Assembly: GCF_051251125.1 (NCBI RefSeq)
Contig: NZ_JBPCZL010000001.1
Source of the DNA: Carnimonas bestiolae
Lineage (GTDB): Bacteria > Pseudomonadota > Gammaproteobacteria > Pseudomonadales > Halomonadaceae
Direction: 5' to 3' (one strand)
Length of the DNA: 64,000 nucleotides
A program made the translations under genes and the position numbers. A model generated the notes under the pieces. The model did not search any database and had not been told where the DNA came from. It was given only the letters and a program-made list of their open reading frames with translations. Each line of letters begins with the position of its first letter. The stretch's first letter is position 1. Positions 45,476 to 54,629 of the stretch are shown piece by piece.

Positions 45476-46501
45476 ATGTTCAGTTTTGCTCTCGGCACCG
45501 GCACTCAGAATAGCAAGGGCGAGTGGCTCGAAGTGTTTTTCCCGACGCCGCTGCTCTCCCCCGCTGCCGCACTCGGCAAGGAAACCCGCCAGGCACTGGG
45601 CGCCGCTGACGATGCGCGTGTGATTCCTTTCCAGAGCGCACAATGCAAAGAGCTGGCAGCCGCGCTGCGCGGGGCCGGACACGATGATCAGGCACAGCTG
45701 GCCGAGTCGCTGGCGGCAGCTACTCGGCCGCTGGTGGCGGTTATCCTCGACGAGGATTCCGCCCCTGAAAGCGCTCCCGAAGCCTATCTAAAACTGCAGC
45801 TGATCTCGCATCGACTGGTGAAACCACACGGCACGCGCCTTGACGGCATCTTTGCCGTGCTTAAGAACATCGCCTGGACCAACGAAGGCCCCATCGATGT
45901 AGAAGAGCTGGCCGCGCGCCGTCTGCAAGCGCGTCTTGAAGGTCGTGCGCTAGACGTCGAATCCGTCGACAAATTCCCCAAAATGACCGACTACGTAATG
46001 CCATCTGGCGTGCGAATCGGCAATGCACTGCGCGTGCGTCTGGGCGCCTATCTCGGTGAAGGCACTACCGTCATGCACGAAGGCTTCTGTAACTTCAATG
46101 CCGGCACCGAAGGCCCCGGCATGGTCGAAGGCCGCATTTCGGCAGGCGTGTTCGTAGGTGCCAACTCTGATTTGGGTGCCGGCTGCTCAACCATGGGTAC
46201 CCTGTCGGGCGGTGGCAATATTGTGATTTCCTTCGGTGAAAACTGCCTGATAGGCGCTAACGCAGGTTGCGGCATTCCGTTGGGCGACCGTTGCACCATC
46301 GAAGCCGGGCTCTATATCACTGCGGGAACCAAGGTAACGGTCATCGACAACGAAGGTAACGAGGCGAACACCGTCAGCGCACGCGAGCTTGCGGGACACT
46401 CCGACCTGCTGTTCATTCGTCATTCGGTTACCGGCCGTGTTGAGTGCCGCACCAACAAAACAGCCATCGCATTGAACGAAGCACTGCACGCGCACAACTG
46501 A
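45476..46501 (+). CDS. dapD: Tetrahydrodipicolinate N-succinyltransferase
   Basis: Acylates tetrahydrodipicolinate with succinyl-CoA in lysine/diaminopimelate synthesis. The 341-aa form is the longer actinobacterial/pseudomonad-like type and not the 274-aa E. coli type. The N-terminal domain (MFSFALGTGTQNSKGEWLEV) precedes hexapeptide repeats (VRIGNALRVRLGAYLGEGTT; VFVGANSDLGAGCST; GANAGCGIPLGD). The start ATG 45476 has AAGGA 7 nt upstream. It is followed by dapE, next pathway gene but one. Confidence 0.94.
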   Translation: MFSFALGTGTQNSKGEWLEVFFPTPLLSPAAALGKETRQALGAADDARVIPFQSAQCKELAAALRGAGHDDQAQLAESLAAATRPLVAVILDEDSAPESAPEAYLKLQLISHRLVKPHGTRLDGIFAVLKNIAWTNEGPIDVEELAARRLQARLEGRALDVESVDKFPKMTDYVMPSGVRIGNALRVRLGAYLGEGTTVMHEGFCNFNAGTEGPGMVEGRISAGVFVGANSDLGAGCSTMGTLSGGGNIVISFGENCLIGANAGCGIPLGDRCTIEAGLYITAGTKVTVIDNEGNEANTVSARELAGHSDLLFIRHSVTGRVECRTNKTAIALNEALHAHN

Positions 46502-46627
46502 TACGGCGGCAACCCGCATCCCCCGTTATCATTCACGGAAAGGGCCAGCGTTGCTGCTGGCCACATCGCTTTTTACACGCCTACCGCTTTGGCCCAGGCG
46601 TCGCTTACCAGGGAGATACAGCGCACC

Positions 46628-47809
46628 ATGTCGCCATCCGTTCCGCAGCCGTCGTTATCTCCAGCGCTCGCGCTCGCTTTCGAGCTGATTGCACGCCCTT
46701 CCGTCAGCCCTGACGACCAGGGCTGCCAGCAATTGATTGCTGAACGCTTGAACGCCTTGGGCTTCCAACTCGAATGGTTCGAGCACAACGGCGTTACCAA
46801 CCTGTGGGCGACCCACGGTAAAGGCACTACGCTGGCCTTTGCGGGACACACTGATGTGGTGCCCGCGGGGCCCGCTGAGCAGTGGCAAACGCCCCCCTTC
46901 GAGCCTGTGATTGATGAACACGGCTATCTGCGCGGGCGCGGTGCTTCTGACATGAAGGGGGGCGTGGCGGCGTTCGTCACCGCGGTTACCCAGTACGTCG
47001 AGCGCAATCCGCAGCACACCGGCCGGCTGGCGCTGCTGCTGACCAGTGACGAAGAAGGGCCAGCGATCGACGGCACGCGGCTAGTCATCGACGCACTAAG
47101 CGCGCGCGGCGAAGGTATCGATTACTGCGTGGTCGGCGAGCCGTCCAGCAGCCTGAAGCTGGGCGATACCATCAAAAACGGTCGGCGTGGATCGTTGGGC
47201 GGACACCTGGTGGTTAACGGCATTCAGGGACATGTCGCCTATCCCGACAAGGCACGCAATCCGATTCATATGATCAGCGCGGCGCTTTCGGAGCTGGTGA
47301 GCGAACGCTGGGATGATGGTAACGACTTCTTCCCCGCCACCACCTTCCAGATATCGAACTTCACCGCGGGCACCGGCGCCACCAACGTGGTACCGGGACG
47401 CGCCGATATTCGTTTCAACTTCCGCTTTTCCACTGAAAGCAGTGCCGAACAGCTGATGACCCGCACCGAAGCCATCTTGCAGCGCCACGGTCTGCATAAG
47501 GGTGAGCACTATCAGTTGGACTGGGCGCTGTCGGGCCAGCCGTTTTTGACCGAGCCGGGCAATTTGGTCAATGCCGCCCAGCAGAGTATTCAGGCGCTCA
47601 CTGGCACCCAGGCGGAGCTGTCCACCTCGGGCGGCACCTCCGATGGACGTTTCATCGCTACCCTGGGAGGACAGGTCATCGAACTGGGCGTTAACAACGA
47701 CACTATCCATCAGGTGGACGAACGCGTGCTGGCCCGCGATATCGATACGCTTACCCGTATTTACGAAGGCATCATTACACGCCTGCTTGGCAGCGAGGAG
47801 TCTCGATGA
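46628..47809 (+). CDS. dapE: Succinyl-diaminopimelate desuccinylase
   Basis: Zinc peptidase-family (M20) enzyme yielding LL-diaminopimelate. The 393-aa protein has FAGHTDVVPAGP (zinc His/Asp), YLRGRGASDMKGGVAAFVTA (bridging Asp), LLTSDEEGPAIDG (catalytic Glu pair), VGEPSS, and the C-terminal STSGGTSDGRFI and ELGVNNDTIHQVDE. Start ATG 46628 fits relatives; a GGGAGA lies 11 nt upstream. Its stop overlaps the start of the next gene (ATGA). Confidence 0.96.
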   Translation: MSPSVPQPSLSPALALAFELIARPSVSPDDQGCQQLIAERLNALGFQLEWFEHNGVTNLWATHGKGTTLAFAGHTDVVPAGPAEQWQTPPFEPVIDEHGYLRGRGASDMKGGVAAFVTAVTQYVERNPQHTGRLALLLTSDEEGPAIDGTRLVIDALSARGEGIDYCVVGEPSSSLKLGDTIKNGRRGSLGGHLVVNGIQGHVAYPDKARNPIHMISAALSELVSERWDDGNDFFPATTFQISNFTAGTGATNVVPGRADIRFNFRFSTESSAEQLMTRTEAILQRHGLHKGEHYQLDWALSGQPFLTEPGNLVNAAQQSIQALTGTQAELSTSGGTSDGRFIATLGGQVIELGVNNDTIHQVDERVLARDIDTLTRIYEGIITRLLGSEESR

Positions 47810-48201
47810 GCGAAGAGCGCTACCCGGATATCGAGGTGTACTTGGCGCCTCTGAAAATTACCGTGCTGAACGAGTGGTTGCAGCAACGACTGCACGTTAC
47901 ATTAGACAGCACCGGCAAGCGCCAGTGGGCAGGCACGGGGCTATCCGAGAAACAGCAGCCACTGCCGGTACTGTTGATGGAATCCGTGGCCGATGGCTTC
48001 GCCAGTCTATGGATCGACAGTCCAGAGTCCCCCTGGGCAAGAGACATCGATCTCGCTCGCGACCTGAATACAGCATTAGGCGTTGAAGTACGCTGCTCGC
48101 TGGGCGGCTGGCACCCGGGCGATGCGCCGGATCGCTTCTTGCGCATTGAACGGGACGGTCAGGAAAGCGTTATCGAGTGGCCCGATCATCACGGCGGCTG
48201 A
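47806..48201 (+). CDS. Protein of unknown function coupled to dapE (131 aa)
   Basis: I do not recognise the family. The ATG overlaps the dapE stop, so it is translated with dapE. The sequence is cytosolic, without signal peptide or membrane segment: MSEERYPDIEVYLAPLK, a helix (VLNEWLQQRLHV), a middle strand pair (PVLLMESVADGFASLWIDS) and helix (ARDIDLARDLNTAL), then RCSLGGWHPGDAPDRFLRIE. One Cys is present. Close linkage with lysine synthesis genes is suggestive only; a chaperone, regulator or unrelated passenger are all possible. Confidence 0.75.
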   Translation: MSEERYPDIEVYLAPLKITVLNEWLQQRLHVTLDSTGKRQWAGTGLSEKQQPLPVLLMESVADGFASLWIDSPESPWARDIDLARDLNTALGVEVRCSLGGWHPGDAPDRFLRIERDGQESVIEWPDHHGG

Positions 48202-48230
48202 TGCGGTGGCCGAAACAAGCTGACAAGCAC

Positions 48231-48256
48231 AAAAAAACGCCTCCAAGGAGGCGTTT
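48231..48256 (-). terminator. Terminator between the dapE-linked gene and the cold-shock-domain gene
   Basis: AAACGCCTCC-AA-GGAGGCGTTT with a T7 run on the minus strand, between convergent genes. Confidence 0.85.
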
Positions 48257-48278
48257 GGTATACATCGACAGCTGAAAG

Positions 48279-48746
48279 TTACGTAATTACCGTGACATCT
48301 TCTGCCTGCAAACCACGGTCATTTTCAATCGCGTGATAACGAACGCGCTGCCCCTCTACCAAGGTACGGTGCCCTTTACCGCGAATGGCACGAAAATGCA
48401 CAAACACATCTTCGCCGCCTTCACGGGTAATAAAGCCGTAGCCTTTGTTGACATTGAACCACTTCACCACGCCCACTTCGCGATCATCGTTTTCGATCTG
48501 CGCGATGTTCGCCAATTGAGGCGTCAGTAATTGCATGGCCAGGGTAGCAATAATCAGTACGATAAAGCTGCCCGCAACTGCCAGCAGGTAAACTGTTAAC
48601 AAGCCACCATTGGAGGCAATGTCGTTCAGTAGCGCGGAGTAATACTCGCTATCTGAAAGAGACACGAAAAAACCAATTAACGGCGGCGCCAACAGTGCCA
48701 GTAACACACTAATAATGATACAACGTAGAAGCGATTTAGCACTCAT
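48279..48746 (-). CDS. Membrane-anchored cold-shock-domain protein
   Basis: A 155-aa fusion. Residues about 5-30 and 48-74 are hydrophobic (LLRCIIISVLLALLAPPLIG; GGLLTVYLLAVAGSFIVLII) and predict two inner-membrane helices with a short periplasmic loop. Residues about 88-155 are a complete cold-shock domain, with GVVKWFNVNKGYGFITREGG (RNP1) and DVFVHFRAIRG (RNP2). This would place a single-stranded RNA/DNA-binding domain on the cytoplasmic side of the membrane. Start at ATG 48746, where GAGAGA is 9 nt upstream; 48755 is possible. Similar fusions exist as unnamed proteins in marine gammaproteobacteria as far as I recall, but no role is established. Confidence 0.88.
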   Translation of the reverse strand: MSAKSLLRCIIISVLLALLAPPLIGFFVSLSDSEYYSALLNDIASNGGLLTVYLLAVAGSFIVLIIATLAMQLLTPQLANIAQIENDDREVGVVKWFNVNKGYGFITREGGEDVFVHFRAIRGKGHRTLVEGQRVRYHAIENDRGLQAEDVTVIT

Positions 48747-48862
48747 TACTACCATTCTCTCTAATCAAGCAGTGCCGCGTGTCGTAACACTTCGAAAGAC
48801 GCGGAACGGCCGGGCTTAATAATGTTTCACTCAATAAAAAAACACCTGCAGGACTCCCACAC

Positions 48863-49135
48863 ATGAGCGACCCAAGGCATCGGGCTGATAGTAACATGCC
48901 AATTCACACACTGCTCGAACAACAGAGCGCGCGTATCGAGGCGCTGGAAATGCGTGTGACCTATCAGGAAGACTGGCTCGAAAAGCTCGATACCCGACTA
49001 CTGGAACAGCAGCATCTAATTGACCAGCTGCAGCACGGTCAGCGGCTTCTGATCGAACGATTGCAGGAAGCGCGCGACGCACAGGAAGGCGATCACGAGT
49101 GGCAGAGCATGGACGAGCGCCCGCCCCACTACTGA
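48863..49135 (+). CDS. slyX: SlyX family protein
   Basis: A 90-aa small protein of unknown biochemical role, originally found linked to lysis phenotypes. The central heptad-rich segment (LLEQQSARIEALEMRVTYQE; DQLQHGQRLLIERLQEA) predicts a coiled coil, and the C-terminal DERPPHY is the SlyX hallmark. The short N-terminal extension before MPIHTLLEQQ suggests either ATG 48863 (AGGA 9 nt upstream) or ATG 48896. Not next to slyD here. Confidence 0.88.
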   Translation: MSDPRHRADSNMPIHTLLEQQSARIEALEMRVTYQEDWLEKLDTRLLEQQHLIDQLQHGQRLLIERLQEARDAQEGDHEWQSMDERPPHY

Positions 49136-49197
49136 TACGCCGTTATTACCGCATGGCATTTGCCCCGCCGTAAGCGATTCAGCCAGTCAGCCATTAA

Positions 49198-49237
49198 AAT
49201 ATCCCGCAGACGATAGTCTCGTTTGCGGGATATTTTT
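49198..49237. terminator. Bidirectional terminator between slyX and trxB
   Basis: AATATCCCGCA ... TGCGGGATATT with A- and T-runs on both sides, between convergent genes. Confidence 0.85.
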
Positions 49238-49283
49238 ACGTCGCACAATCACGCGACGATAGTGCCGCGCTGTCAGTTGCGCA

Positions 49284-50255
49284 TTAGGCGTGCGGCACAG
49301 AGGGGTCGAGCTTATCAAGATAGCGCTCGGCGTCTAGCGCTGCCATGCAGCCACTGCCCGCCGAGGTGATTGCCTGACGATAGATCGAGTCAGCGACGTC
49401 ACCCGCAGCGAATACACCGGGAATGCTGGTTTGGGTAGCGTTGCCCTGTGTACCGGAAGCAATCTCGATATAGCCGCCGTTCATGGCTAGTTGCTCAGCG
49501 AAGATATCGGTATTAGGTTTGTGGCCGATGGCAACAAACAGCCCAGGTGCGTCGAGTTCGGTAACGCTGCCGTCCTTGACCGAGCGCACCCTGACGCCGG
49601 TAACACCGGAATTATCGCCCAGCACTTCGTCGACTTCGTGATTCCACAGAATATCCACGTTGCCGTTCTCGGCCTTCTCCAATAGCTGCTGCTGCATGAT
49701 TTTCTCAGCACGTAGCGAATCGCGACGGTGTACCAGGGTAACCTTGGACGCAATATTGGAAAGATAGAGCGCTTCTTCTACCGCCGTATTGCCGCCACCA
49801 ACCACTACCACCTGCTGGTTACGATAGAAGAAACCGTCGCAAGTAGCGCATGCCGACACGCCCTGCCCGCGGAAGCGGCTCTCGGATTCAAGGCCAAGAT
49901 AAAGTGCGGAAGCACCTGTTGCGATAATCAGCGCATCGCAGCTATAGGTGGTTTCGCCGCCCTTCAGCGTAAAGGGCCGCTCAGTCAATACCGCTTCAGT
50001 AATAAAATCGGTAACGATTTCAGTATCGAAACGCTGCGCATGACGACGCATGCGTTCCATCAATTCCGGTCCCTGCACGCCGTCGGCGTCGCCGGGCCAA
50101 TTATCGACTTCAGTAGTGGTAGTGAGCTGGCCGCCCACTTCTACGCCAGTAATCAGCATTGGCTTCAGGTTGGCGCGCGCTGCGTAGACAGCCGCTGAAT
50201 AGCCCGCCGGTCCGGACCCAAGGATAATAAGCGAACGGTGAATAACCTCTGACAT
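49284..50255 (-). CDS. trxB: Thioredoxin reductase
   Basis: NADPH- and FAD-dependent reductase keeping thioredoxin reduced. The 323-aa protein has LIILGSGPAGYSAAVYAARA (FAD site), the redox pair in SACATCDGFFYRN near residue 137, VVVVGGGNTAVEEALYLSN (NADPH site) and TSIPGVFAAGDVAD. ATG 50255 has CGAGG 5 nt upstream; a reading 39 codons longer has no family support. It is divergent from acnA. Confidence 0.97.
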   Translation of the reverse strand: MSEVIHRSLIILGSGPAGYSAAVYAARANLKPMLITGVEVGGQLTTTTEVDNWPGDADGVQGPELMERMRRHAQRFDTEIVTDFITEAVLTERPFTLKGGETTYSCDALIIATGASALYLGLESESRFRGQGVSACATCDGFFYRNQQVVVVGGGNTAVEEALYLSNIASKVTLVHRRDSLRAEKIMQQQLLEKAENGNVDILWNHEVDEVLGDNSGVTGVRVRSVKDGSVTELDAPGLFVAIGHKPNTDIFAEQLAMNGGYIEIASGTQGNATQTSIPGVFAAGDVADSIYRQAITSAGSGCMAALDAERYLDKLDPSVPHA

Positions 50256-50730
50256 GAATGCCTCGAAGTGCTTAGCACAGCAAAAAAATGGTGAGAAGAT
50301 CGCCACGTCAGCTTGGTGCGCAATAGCCGTCAACGCTACTAAGCGCCACGCTATCCCAGACGCCAAGTCCACCCAGCAATCTTTCGGAAATTCTACGCAA
50401 GGTATCCAAGCCGCCGCCCAACTGCAACCTATAGCGATGATTGCAGCAGACCATTACCCTCCAACGATCGACGATCTAACCAATATCGGTGTTACAGGTC
50501 GCGCCAGTGGCACCTATGGGTAATTGCAAAAATTTAATCGTTTTTGACACAATCGTCGTAGCAATAAATTGTCTACACTTGAGGAAGGCAATCACGTCGT
50601 TGGCAGCGAATCCATGAATTCAGGTCGGAACGATCAGCGTTTCCCCTGATCTTGGCGATGGAATAACGCCCAACGGCTCAAAAACGACCGTCTGATGACA
50701 CAGGCGGCATCTTGATGAAGGAGGCGCGAG
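50256..50730. other. trxB/acnA divergent promoter region
   Basis: About 475 bp with no gene. Near 50520-50590 it turns A+T-rich, with TTGACA at 50544-50549 and CTACACT at 50573-50579. The latter resembles a stationary-phase -10 and would leave a ~140-nt acnA leader. Nothing else was recognised. Confidence 0.4.
50573..50579 (+). promoter_or_regulatory. Possible sigmaS-type -10 for acnA
   Basis: GTCTACACTTGA matches the extended RpoS -10 type (KCTAYACTTAA) closely. In E. coli acnA is the stationary-phase, stress-induced aconitase. Confidence 0.35.
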
Positions 50731-53481
50731 ATGAGTTCGCAAGATCCGGCTAACACCTTCGCCGAGCTTCCTGTAGGAGACAAGCGCTATGGTTACTATA
50801 GCCTTGCTCGTGCAGAAGAAGCCTACGGCGATATCAGCAAACTTCCCTTTACATTGAAGGTGTTGCTCGAAAACCAGCTGCGCAATATCGATGGCACCAC
50901 GACCACCGAAGAAGACGCAAAAGCACTGGTAGAGTGGCAGCAGCAGCGCCGCTCCACCCGCGAGATCGGCTATCGTCCAGCCCGTGTACTGATGCAGGAC
51001 TTCACTGGTGTGCCTGCCGTTGTTGACCTTGCTGCCATGCGCGATGCGGTAGCAGAGCTTGGCGGTGATCCCAAGCGCATCAACCCGCTCTCTCCTGTTG
51101 ACTTGGTGATCGACCACTCGGTCATGGTTGACCGCTTCGGCAACGCTGAAGCCTTCGACGATAACGTCGAAATCGAGATGGAGCGTAACCACGAGCGCTA
51201 TCAGTTCCTGCGCTGGGGCCAGCAAGCGTTTGACGACTTCAGCGTTGTTCCTCCCGGTACCGGCATTTGCCACCAGGTCAATCTGGAATACCTCGGCAAA
51301 TCGGTGTGGACGCGTGATATCGATGGTAAAACCATCGCTTATCCCGACACTCTGGTCGGCACCGACTCCCACACCACCATGATCAATGCGCTTGGCGTTC
51401 TTGGTTGGGGCGTTGGCGGTATCGAAGCGGAAGCAGCGATGCTCGGCCAGCCGGTATCGATGCTGATTCCTGAAGTAGTAGGCTTCAAGCTGACCGGTAA
51501 GCTCAAGGAAGGCATCACTGCCACCGACCTGGTGCTGACCGTGGTGCAGATGCTGCGCGAAAAAGGCGTGGTCGGTAAATTTGTCGAATTCTACGGCGAC
51601 GGTCTGAAAGACCTGCCCCTCGCCGATCGCGCCACCATCGCCAACATGGCACCTGAATACGGCGCTACCTGCGGCTTCTTCCCGGTTGACGAAGAAACCC
51701 TGCGCTACATGCAGTTGACCGGCCGCAGCCAAGAGCAGATTGATCTGGTCGAGGCGTATACCAAAGAACAGGGGCTGTGGCGTCTGCCGGGCCATGAGCC
51801 GGTCTTTACCGACACGCTGGCGCTCGACATGAGCGATGTCGAGTCGAGCCTGGCAGGGCCGAAACGCCCGCAGGACCGGGTCGCGCTAAGCGCCATGACG
51901 TCAACCTTCCGCAAGATTCTTGCCGATTCCAGCGCTGACGCATCGCAGCAGTCAAAAAGCGAATGGGCCGACGAAGGCGGTTCTACTGCACCTTACGCAA
52001 TCGATGCCTACTACGAGAATCCCAACGTTGAGCACGAAGGTCAGCGCTACCGTATTGACGACGGCGCCGTGGTGATCGCTGCAATTACCTCCTGTACCAA
52101 CACCTCAAACCCCAGCGTCATGCTGGCGGCAGGTTTGCTGGCACAGAAGGCGGTTGCCAAAGGGCTCAGCACTAAACCCTGGGTAAAAACCTCGCTCGCC
52201 CCCGGCTCCAAGGTGGTCACCGACTACCTTTCTGCCGCCGGTCTCAACGACTCCCTCGACAAGCTCGGTTTCAACCTGGTCGGCTACGGCTGTACTACCT
52301 GTATTGGTAACTCAGGCCCGCTGGCCGCGCCTATCGAACAGGCCATTCAGGATCACGACCTTACGGTGGCGGGTGTGCTGTCGGGCAACCGTAACTTCGA
52401 AGGACGCATTCACCCGCTGGTACAAACCAACTGGCTGGCGTCACCGCCCCTGGTCGTAGCCTACGCACTGGCCGGCAACCTTCAGGTTGATCTGTCGAAG
52501 GATGCGCTCGGTCACGACAGCGACGGCAATCCGGTCTACCTCAAGGATATCTGGCCTTCTCAGGCAGAAATCGCCGATGCGGTCGAGCAGGTGAAAACCG
52601 ACATGTACCGCAAGGAATATGCCGCGGTCTTCGAAGGCACCGAAAGCTGGCGTTCGATCGACGTTACCCCCTCTGAAAGCTATCAGTGGAGTGACAGCTC
52701 GACCTACATCCAGAACCCGCCCTTCTTCAGCGGCATGCAGTCAACACCCAGCACCATCAGCGACATCAAAGGCGCACGCGTACTGCTGAAACTGGCCGAC
52801 TCGGTCACCACTGACCACATCTCGCCCGCCGGCGCGATCAAGCAGGACAGCCCTGCCGGTCGCTATCTGCAGGAGCATGGCGTCGAGCCTATCGACTTCA
52901 ACTCCTACGGTTCACGGCGCGGCAACTTCGAGGTGATGACGCGTGGCACTTTCGCTAACGTGCGTATTCGTAACGAAATGCTCGACGACGTAGTAGGCGG
53001 CTACACTCGCTACGTGGGTGATGGCCCGCAAAACGGCGAGCAGATGGCGGTTTATGACGCTGCGGTCAAATACGCCGAGAGCAATACGCCGCTGGTAGTG
53101 GTTGCTGGCAAGGAATACGGCACCGGTTCGTCGCGCGACTGGGCCGCCAAAGGCACCAACCTGCTGGGCGTGCGTGCGGTTATTGCCGAATCGTTCGAGC
53201 GTATCCACCGCTCTAACCTGATCGGCATGGGCGTGCTGCCGCTGCAGTTCCCGGAAGGTCAGGACCGTAATAGTCTGGGGCTTACCGGCGACGAGGTGTT
53301 CAGCATTACCGACCTCGCCAGCATGGAACCCGGCGGCACCATCAAGGTAACGATTGAGCGCCAAAATGGTGAAACCTTCGAGCTTGATGCGAAAAGTCGC
53401 ATCGACACCGGCAACGAACTGGAATACTACCGCCACGGCGGTATTCTCCACTACGTGCTGCGTAGCCTGCTAAGTCACTAA
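50731..53481 (+). CDS. acnA: Aconitate hydratase A
   Basis: Isomerises citrate to isocitrate; the 4Fe-4S enzyme of the IRP/AcnA type, 916 aa. Fe-S ligands lie in TSCTNTSNPSVM near residue 455 and YGCTTCIGNSGP near residue 520. Others: TLVGTDSHTTMINALG, GVGGIEAEAAMLGQP, NRNFEGRIHP, and the swivel domain with VAGKEYGTGSSRDWAAKG. ATG 50731 has GGAGG 8 nt upstream. It is monocistronic with its own terminator. Confidence 0.98.
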   Translation: MSSQDPANTFAELPVGDKRYGYYSLARAEEAYGDISKLPFTLKVLLENQLRNIDGTTTTEEDAKALVEWQQQRRSTREIGYRPARVLMQDFTGVPAVVDLAAMRDAVAELGGDPKRINPLSPVDLVIDHSVMVDRFGNAEAFDDNVEIEMERNHERYQFLRWGQQAFDDFSVVPPGTGICHQVNLEYLGKSVWTRDIDGKTIAYPDTLVGTDSHTTMINALGVLGWGVGGIEAEAAMLGQPVSMLIPEVVGFKLTGKLKEGITATDLVLTVVQMLREKGVVGKFVEFYGDGLKDLPLADRATIANMAPEYGATCGFFPVDEETLRYMQLTGRSQEQIDLVEAYTKEQGLWRLPGHEPVFTDTLALDMSDVESSLAGPKRPQDRVALSAMTSTFRKILADSSADASQQSKSEWADEGGSTAPYAIDAYYENPNVEHEGQRYRIDDGAVVIAAITSCTNTSNPSVMLAAGLLAQKAVAKGLSTKPWVKTSLAPGSKVVTDYLSAAGLNDSLDKLGFNLVGYGCTTCIGNSGPLAAPIEQAIQDHDLTVAGVLSGNRNFEGRIHPLVQTNWLASPPLVVAYALAGNLQVDLSKDALGHDSDGNPVYLKDIWPSQAEIADAVEQVKTDMYRKEYAAVFEGTESWRSIDVTPSESYQWSDSSTYIQNPPFFSGMQSTPSTISDIKGARVLLKLADSVTTDHISPAGAIKQDSPAGRYLQEHGVEPIDFNSYGSRRGNFEVMTRGTFANVRIRNEMLDDVVGGYTRYVGDGPQNGEQMAVYDAAVKYAESNTPLVVVAGKEYGTGSSRDWAAKGTNLLGVRAVIAESFERIHRSNLIGMGVLPLQFPEGQDRNSLGLTGDEVFSITDLASMEPGGTIKVTIERQNGETFELDAKSRIDTGNELEYYRHGGILHYVLRSLLSH

Positions 53482-53509
53482 TCAGCAGAGTTCGACATCG
53501 CCAATAACG

Positions 53510-53539
53510 ACGGGGCGCCTTACGGTGCCCCGTTTTTTT
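53510..53539 (+). terminator. acnA intrinsic terminator
   Basis: ACGGGGCGCC-TTAC-GGTGCCCCGT followed by T7. Confidence 0.9.
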
Positions 53540-53669
53540 GTTGCTGCTCAGCTATTCTTACGCTGTGTCAGGGTTGAATTCTGCGCTCAATGACAGCATA
53601 ACCAAGGGCAGATACATTCTCGATAAATGCCCGTTTTCGCATTTACGCATTGCTATACAGGTACCCAAC

Positions 53670-54614
53670 ATGGCCATTGTTGATCCGCGCACCGGCGCGC
53701 CGCTTACTTCAGATACAACCAGCACCCCAGGATCAGCGTCCGGGGCTGCTCAGGGCGGTGCCGCCAGCGCTGACGTGATTGTCGATGTTGATCTGCAGAA
53801 CTTCCAGCAAGTGGTTCTGGAAGGCTCGATGAAGGGCGCGGTGCTGCTGCTGTCATGGAGCACGCAGGCTGATTCCTCTGCGCTCGTCACCACGCTTGAG
53901 AAGCTGGCCCGCGAATATCACGGCGGCTTCCTGCTGGCGAAGCTGGATGCCGGCGCCAATCCCCAGGTGGCCGCGCAGTTGGGGATTCGCTCAATCCCTG
54001 ACGTAAAGCTGATCGTACAGGGCCAGCTTTACGATCAATTTCAGGGCGACCTTCCCGAGAGCCAGATTCGCCAGTGGCTCAGCCAGCATATTCAGGCCCC
54101 TGCCGACGCCGGCGTGCCGCTCGATCAACAAGCCGCTCAGGCGCTGGAAGCAGGCGAAACCGAGCAAGCACGCGAGCTTTACACCCAACTGATCGACGCA
54201 GAGCCCACCAACGCTGAGCACCGCGTCGGCCTCGCCGAGGTGTTTGCTGCTGAGGGCGATACCGCTCAAGCGCAGGAGATACTCGATACACTGTCGGCAG
54301 ATCAGCAAGGCTCACCCCGCGCCAAAGCGCTGAAAGCCCGTTTGGGCTTTGCGGGAGAAGCACCTTCCCACGAAGAAATTGCAGCACTCGGCGATCAGGA
54401 TGATAGTGAGGCACGCTTTAAACGCGCTTTCCGCCAGATTGCAGACGGCCGCTACGAAGAAGGTCTGGAAGGGCTGCTGGCGATCATGAAAACGGATCGG
54501 GCTTACGGCGACGATGCCGCGCGTAAAACGCTGCTGAAGGTGTTTGAAGCATTGGGCAACGATCATCCGCTAACGATTGACTATCGCCGCAAGATGTTCG
54601 CCCTGCTCTACTAA
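53670..54614 (+). CDS. CnoX/YbbN-type thioredoxin-TPR co-chaperone
   Basis: A 314-aa cytosolic protein. After a polar ~40-residue N-terminus comes a thioredoxin domain (about 42-150: VLLLSWSTQADSSALVTTLE; FLLAKLDAGANPQVAAQLGI; RSIPDVKLIVQG), then TPR-like helices (about 160-310; ARELYTQLIDAEPTNAEHRV). The last residues TIDYRRKMFALLY match the CnoX family. The catalytic WCGPC is replaced by STQADSS with no Cys, so disulfide chemistry is excluded. Holdase activity protecting proteins under bleach or heat is known for the E. coli relative; here it is inferred. Start ATG 53670 by family fit. Confidence 0.88.
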   Translation: MAIVDPRTGAPLTSDTTSTPGSASGAAQGGAASADVIVDVDLQNFQQVVLEGSMKGAVLLLSWSTQADSSALVTTLEKLAREYHGGFLLAKLDAGANPQVAAQLGIRSIPDVKLIVQGQLYDQFQGDLPESQIRQWLSQHIQAPADAGVPLDQQAAQALEAGETEQARELYTQLIDAEPTNAEHRVGLAEVFAAEGDTAQAQEILDTLSADQQGSPRAKALKARLGFAGEAPSHEEIAALGDQDDSEARFKRAFRQIADGRYEEGLEGLLAIMKTDRAYGDDAARKTLLKVFEALGNDHPLTIDYRRKMFALLY

Positions 54615-54629
54615 TCCCACTGAACGCCA

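Noticed and set aside
50620..51795. 391-codon minus-strand frame over the acnA start
   Set aside because: Overlaps a certain aconitase gene in antisense and shows no known motif.
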